Assembly: GCA_023250585.1 (NCBI GenBank)
Contig: JAHFAK010000038.1
Location: 1-17,700, forward strand
DNA from: Deltaproteobacteria bacterium
Lineage (GTDB): Bacteria; Bdellovibrionota_F; JAHFAK01
Length of the DNA: 17,700 nt
Direction: 5' to 3'
Under the pieces are notes generated by a model. The model had not been told where the DNA came from. It saw nothing but the letters and a program-made list of their open reading frames with translations, and did no database searches. Shown piece by piece: positions 15,532 through 17,700 of this stretch. Position 1 is the first letter of the stretch. Each line of letters opens with the position of its first letter. Position numbers and translations under genes: made by a program.

Positions 15532-17421
15532 TTACGTTTTTTTACTTTTTTCTTCGATATCAGTTAACATATGTTCTAGTACTGTTACTAGAAACTCGTC
15601 TTTTTCCTTATCTGAATTAAACTCAAGCTTTTTGAAATCTTCATCATTCTCCACAGCAGTAAGATAGTGGCTCATTGTTTTATTTTCAGAAAATACGCGA
15701 AGATAATAAGTATCTAAAATTCCGAGAGCATCTTCGTTACCTTGGTGAGCAAAATAAAAAACTGAAGAGAATGCGTATTTAAGAACTAAGAAATCTTTAA
15801 GGATTGTGGTTGTAATAAACTCCTGTGCAATCTGGGTTCCATAGCGATTACTATTTCCCTCATCTGCCTTTTTCAGCAGCGTAGAGAGAATTTCTTTTTC
15901 TTTTTCATAGAAAGTCAGTACACTATTTTCTAGTACTTCAATTGCATGATGTTCTTCGTCAAGTGTCTTTTTAAGTTTTCCTATAGTTCCAATAAGGGTT
16001 TCCGTATGTTCTTCTTGCTCTATTTGTGTGGGAGCTTTACCTGATTCGGTAGCAAAGCTTAATTCTCCAATAACAGCGAGTTTGGCGATGCCATCTAAAT
16101 TTTTGGTATCTTTTTTAAGTAATGCTAAAGAGTATTCTGCATTTTTTAGTTTACTTGCGTATTCATGTACATGTGCCATATGAATATAGTGACTTTCGAG
16201 AAAAATATTCATCACATCATCTCGAATTTTTCCCCTTTCCTGTAAGCGTGAACTAATGCTCTCAGAGAGGCTCTCTTTTGTTCTTTCATTATGTTTTGTA
16301 TCAAGATCAGGATTATTTTTTGTAAAATGAATAGGTGTTTCGAGCGTTTGTTCTAAATACTGGAGATTAGTATCAAGTTGCATAGAATTTGCAAAAAGCC
16401 GGGGATGTTTGAGTGCGAGTGTAATATCATCTTTAATAGGTTTTGGTATAAATTGGACCCCAACTCCGGCGACTAATCCAAAAGCACTTCCTATGGCAGT
16501 TCCCAAACCAGGTGCAAGTGTACTACCTAGTTCGGTTCCTCCGACCATTGAGCCAACGATTGCCGAAACATTGATACAAAATTCACCGGTAAGAATTTTT
16601 TTGGAGAAAAAATTATACCATAAATTACTTCTCAACTCATGATTGAAAAGTAAAATTATTCCCATATTTTGAGCTGTTTGTATGAAAACTCGTCGATCTT
16701 CCTGTGCTTCTTTTGAATCAGGATTTATCAATGATTTAAAAGTACCCCACGTTAAACTCCCAATACCAAATGAGCGAGCATAATCTTCTTTAGATAATTG
16801 AAGACGAGCTTCTTCCCAGAGTTGATAACCAAAATCAAAAAGGGCGAATTTGATTGCCATGTCTATTCCCGAACTCAATAGTGATACCAATAATTTTTTT
16901 GCAATTGTATTATTGAGCATGACGCTGAGATAACTCACCGGCTTCTCAAAAATATAGCCAACTATTCCTTGGCTTGCGAGGCCCGACCATATCCCTCCGC
17001 TATCTAAAACTTTTAGTAAAACTCTTTCGATGTATTCGATTCTTTCGGCTGTATTTATTTTTTCAATTGATTGGCCAGATTTTTGAACTTCCTTAATAAC
17101 TAAAGTGATAGTGGTGACTGCCAATATGAAAAACATGGATTGAAAAGCGCTGGCAGCTAATTCTTTGGGTTTTGCTGATTTCTCCTTGAGTTGTTCCAAT
17201 GATTTGCTATTTATTTTTTTCGCAATAAGAGCATGAAATGATTGAGAGAGCGAAGCTACCTTTTGTAAAGTCCTTGTATGAATATTGGGAGTGATTTCTT
17301 GAATAGGGACAGTCTCTTGGGCAGAAGCTATAAAATAAAATGGCCCAATCGAACTATTGAGAAATATAATGAGTATAAACACATGAATAATTTTCATAGT
17401 AGAGAATGTCTTATAGTTCAT
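15532..17421 (-). CDS. Exported membrane-associated protein with glycine-rich hydrophobic segment, unknown function
   Basis: A 629-aa protein with no family I recognise. An N-terminal signal or anchor covers about 10-34 (ends IASAQE). A hydrophobic helix lies at about 92-110. Residues 284-324 form a long Gly/Ala-rich hydrophobic stretch with GxxxG-like spacing (SMVGGTELGSTLAPGLGTAI within it), resembling glycine-zipper membrane segments. The C-terminal third is helical, with likely coiled coils near 415-440 and 466-520. Neither the first ATG nor Met9 (base 17397) has a clear Shine-Dalgarno; Met9 would give a more standard signal peptide. A strong sigma-54 promoter is 76 bases upstream. It is the first gene of the exported cluster. 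Host-interaction or pore roles are speculation. Confidence 0.75.
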   Translation of the reverse strand: MNYKTFSTMKIIHVFILIIFLNSSIGPFYFIASAQETVPIQEITPNIHTRTLQKVASLSQSFHALIAKKINSKSLEQLKEKSAKPKELAASAFQSMFFILAVTTITLVIKEVQKSGQSIEKINTAERIEYIERVLLKVLDSGGIWSGLASQGIVGYIFEKPVSYLSVMLNNTIAKKLLVSLLSSGIDMAIKFALFDFGYQLWEEARLQLSKEDYARSFGIGSLTWGTFKSLINPDSKEAQEDRRVFIQTAQNMGIILLFNHELRSNLWYNFFSKKILTGEFCINVSAIVGSMVGGTELGSTLAPGLGTAIGSAFGLVAGVGVQFIPKPIKDDITLALKHPRLFANSMQLDTNLQYLEQTLETPIHFTKNNPDLDTKHNERTKESLSESISSRLQERGKIRDDVMNIFLESHYIHMAHVHEYASKLKNAEYSLALLKKDTKNLDGIAKLAVIGELSFATESGKAPTQIEQEEHTETLIGTIGKLKKTLDEEHHAIEVLENSVLTFYEKEKEILSTLLKKADEGNSNRYGTQIAQEFITTTILKDFLVLKYAFSSVFYFAHQGNEDALGILDTYYLRVFSENKTMSHYLTAVENDEDFKKLEFNSDKEKDEFLVTVLEHMLTDIEEKSKKT

Positions 17422-17496
17422 ATTTTACTAATATTAATTAAATTTTTGTTATCTTTAGGAAATTAGTTTCATAATAACCCAACTAATATAATGCTA

Positions 17497-17512
17497 TGCA
17501 ATATATGTGCCA
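17497..17512 (-). promoter_or_regulatory. Sigma-54 (-24/-12) promoter upstream of the exported-protein cluster
   Basis: On the minus strand the site reads TGGCACATATATTGCA, which fits the sigma-54 consensus TGGCACG-N4-TTGC(A/T) at every defined position except the G after TGGCAC. The invariant GG and GC are exactly 10 bases apart. Transcription would start near 17486, about 65 bases before the 629-aa gene. Sigma-54 itself (rpoN) is encoded at 4755-6185. No activator binding site was identified upstream. Confidence 0.75.
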
Positions 17513-17581
17513 CATTAACAACTAAATATAAGTGTATCAAGGGAAAGTTATAATCTGTATATTAATGGGAATGTTGTTTTT

Positions 17582-17700
17582 TCATGCAAAATGACAGCTT
17601 ACTTCTCGATTCTCGACAATTCGTTTGATAGGTTTTTCTTTCTGACATCGTTCTTCGGCAAAAGGACATCGTGTGCGATACACGCATCCGCTTGGAGGGT
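17582..17700 (-). CDS. Oligopeptide/dipeptide ABC transporter ATP-binding protein, C-terminal end
   Basis: Only the last 38 codons are in the window; the rest lies beyond base 17700. The visible sequence has [18 protein letters not shown] and later REVSCHFA before the stop, which matches the cysteine-containing C-terminal extension (oligo_HPY type) of OppD/OppF/DppD/DppF ATPases. These power uptake of peptides through an inner-membrane permease. Which of the paired ATPases it is cannot be told. The gene ends about 70 bases before the sigma-54 promoter of the next cluster, in the same direction. Confidence 0.88.
   Translation of the reverse strand, partial: PPSGCVYRTRCPFAEERCQKEKPIKRIVENREVSCHFA

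Noticed and set aside
17512-17540. Sigma-70-like TTGATA-17-TAATGT overlapping the sigma-54 site
   Set aside because: The -10 is a poor match and the far better sigma-54 element lies directly beside it; kept only as an alternative.

Overview
The window comes from an A+T-rich bacterial chromosome. It is gene-dense, has no gap over 300 bases without a gene, and almost every gene is on the minus strand; one small gene at 6401-6619 is the exception. Sec signal peptides and a likely outer-membrane beta-barrel suggest a Gram-negative-type envelope. Short intergenic hairpin repeats, two AAA_14/DUF4143 ATPases and several unrecognised secreted proteins recall host-associated candidate-phylum bacteria such as Dependentiae, but that placement is a guess. 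No rRNA, tRNA, CRISPR array or transposase was seen.

Layout from left to right. 1-2509: the three-subunit proton-translocating NAD(P) transhydrogenase, transcribed pntA1-pntA2-pntB, with pntB cut by the window edge. 2638-3879: a first AAA_14/DUF4143 ATPase with a duplicated promoter/operator. 3973-6185: rpoN (sigma-54) followed by a long hibernation factor gene (hpf), the classical rpoN-hpf pairing; the HPF unusually carries two C-terminal dimerisation domains. 6401-6619: a lone HicB-like antitoxin. 6679-8349: a SulP anion transporter with a STAS domain. 8479-10113: CTP synthase (pyrG), with a short hairpin repeat element on each side. 10207-12070: a tight operon of a site-2-type M50 protease, scpA and scpB (SMC partners). 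12232-13356: a second AAA_14/DUF4143 ATPase, flanked by an imperfect 17-bp direct repeat. 13479-17421: three exported proteins of unknown function. 17582-17700: the C-terminal end of an oligopeptide/dipeptide ABC-transporter ATPase.

Main points of interest. (1) A near-perfect sigma-54 -24/-12 promoter lies at 17497-17512, upstream of the exported-protein cluster, and rpoN itself is in the window. This suggests sigma-54 control of a surface or secreted system. (2) Both DUF4143 ATPase genes have the same control layout: a TTGA(C/T)T-16-TA(T/A)AAT promoter, a repeated site spaced by 32 bp, and a start codon at or within a few bases of the predicted transcription start. (3) The HPF has a duplicated dimerisation domain. 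(4) The second ATPase with its promoter sits between short direct repeats, like an inserted cassette.
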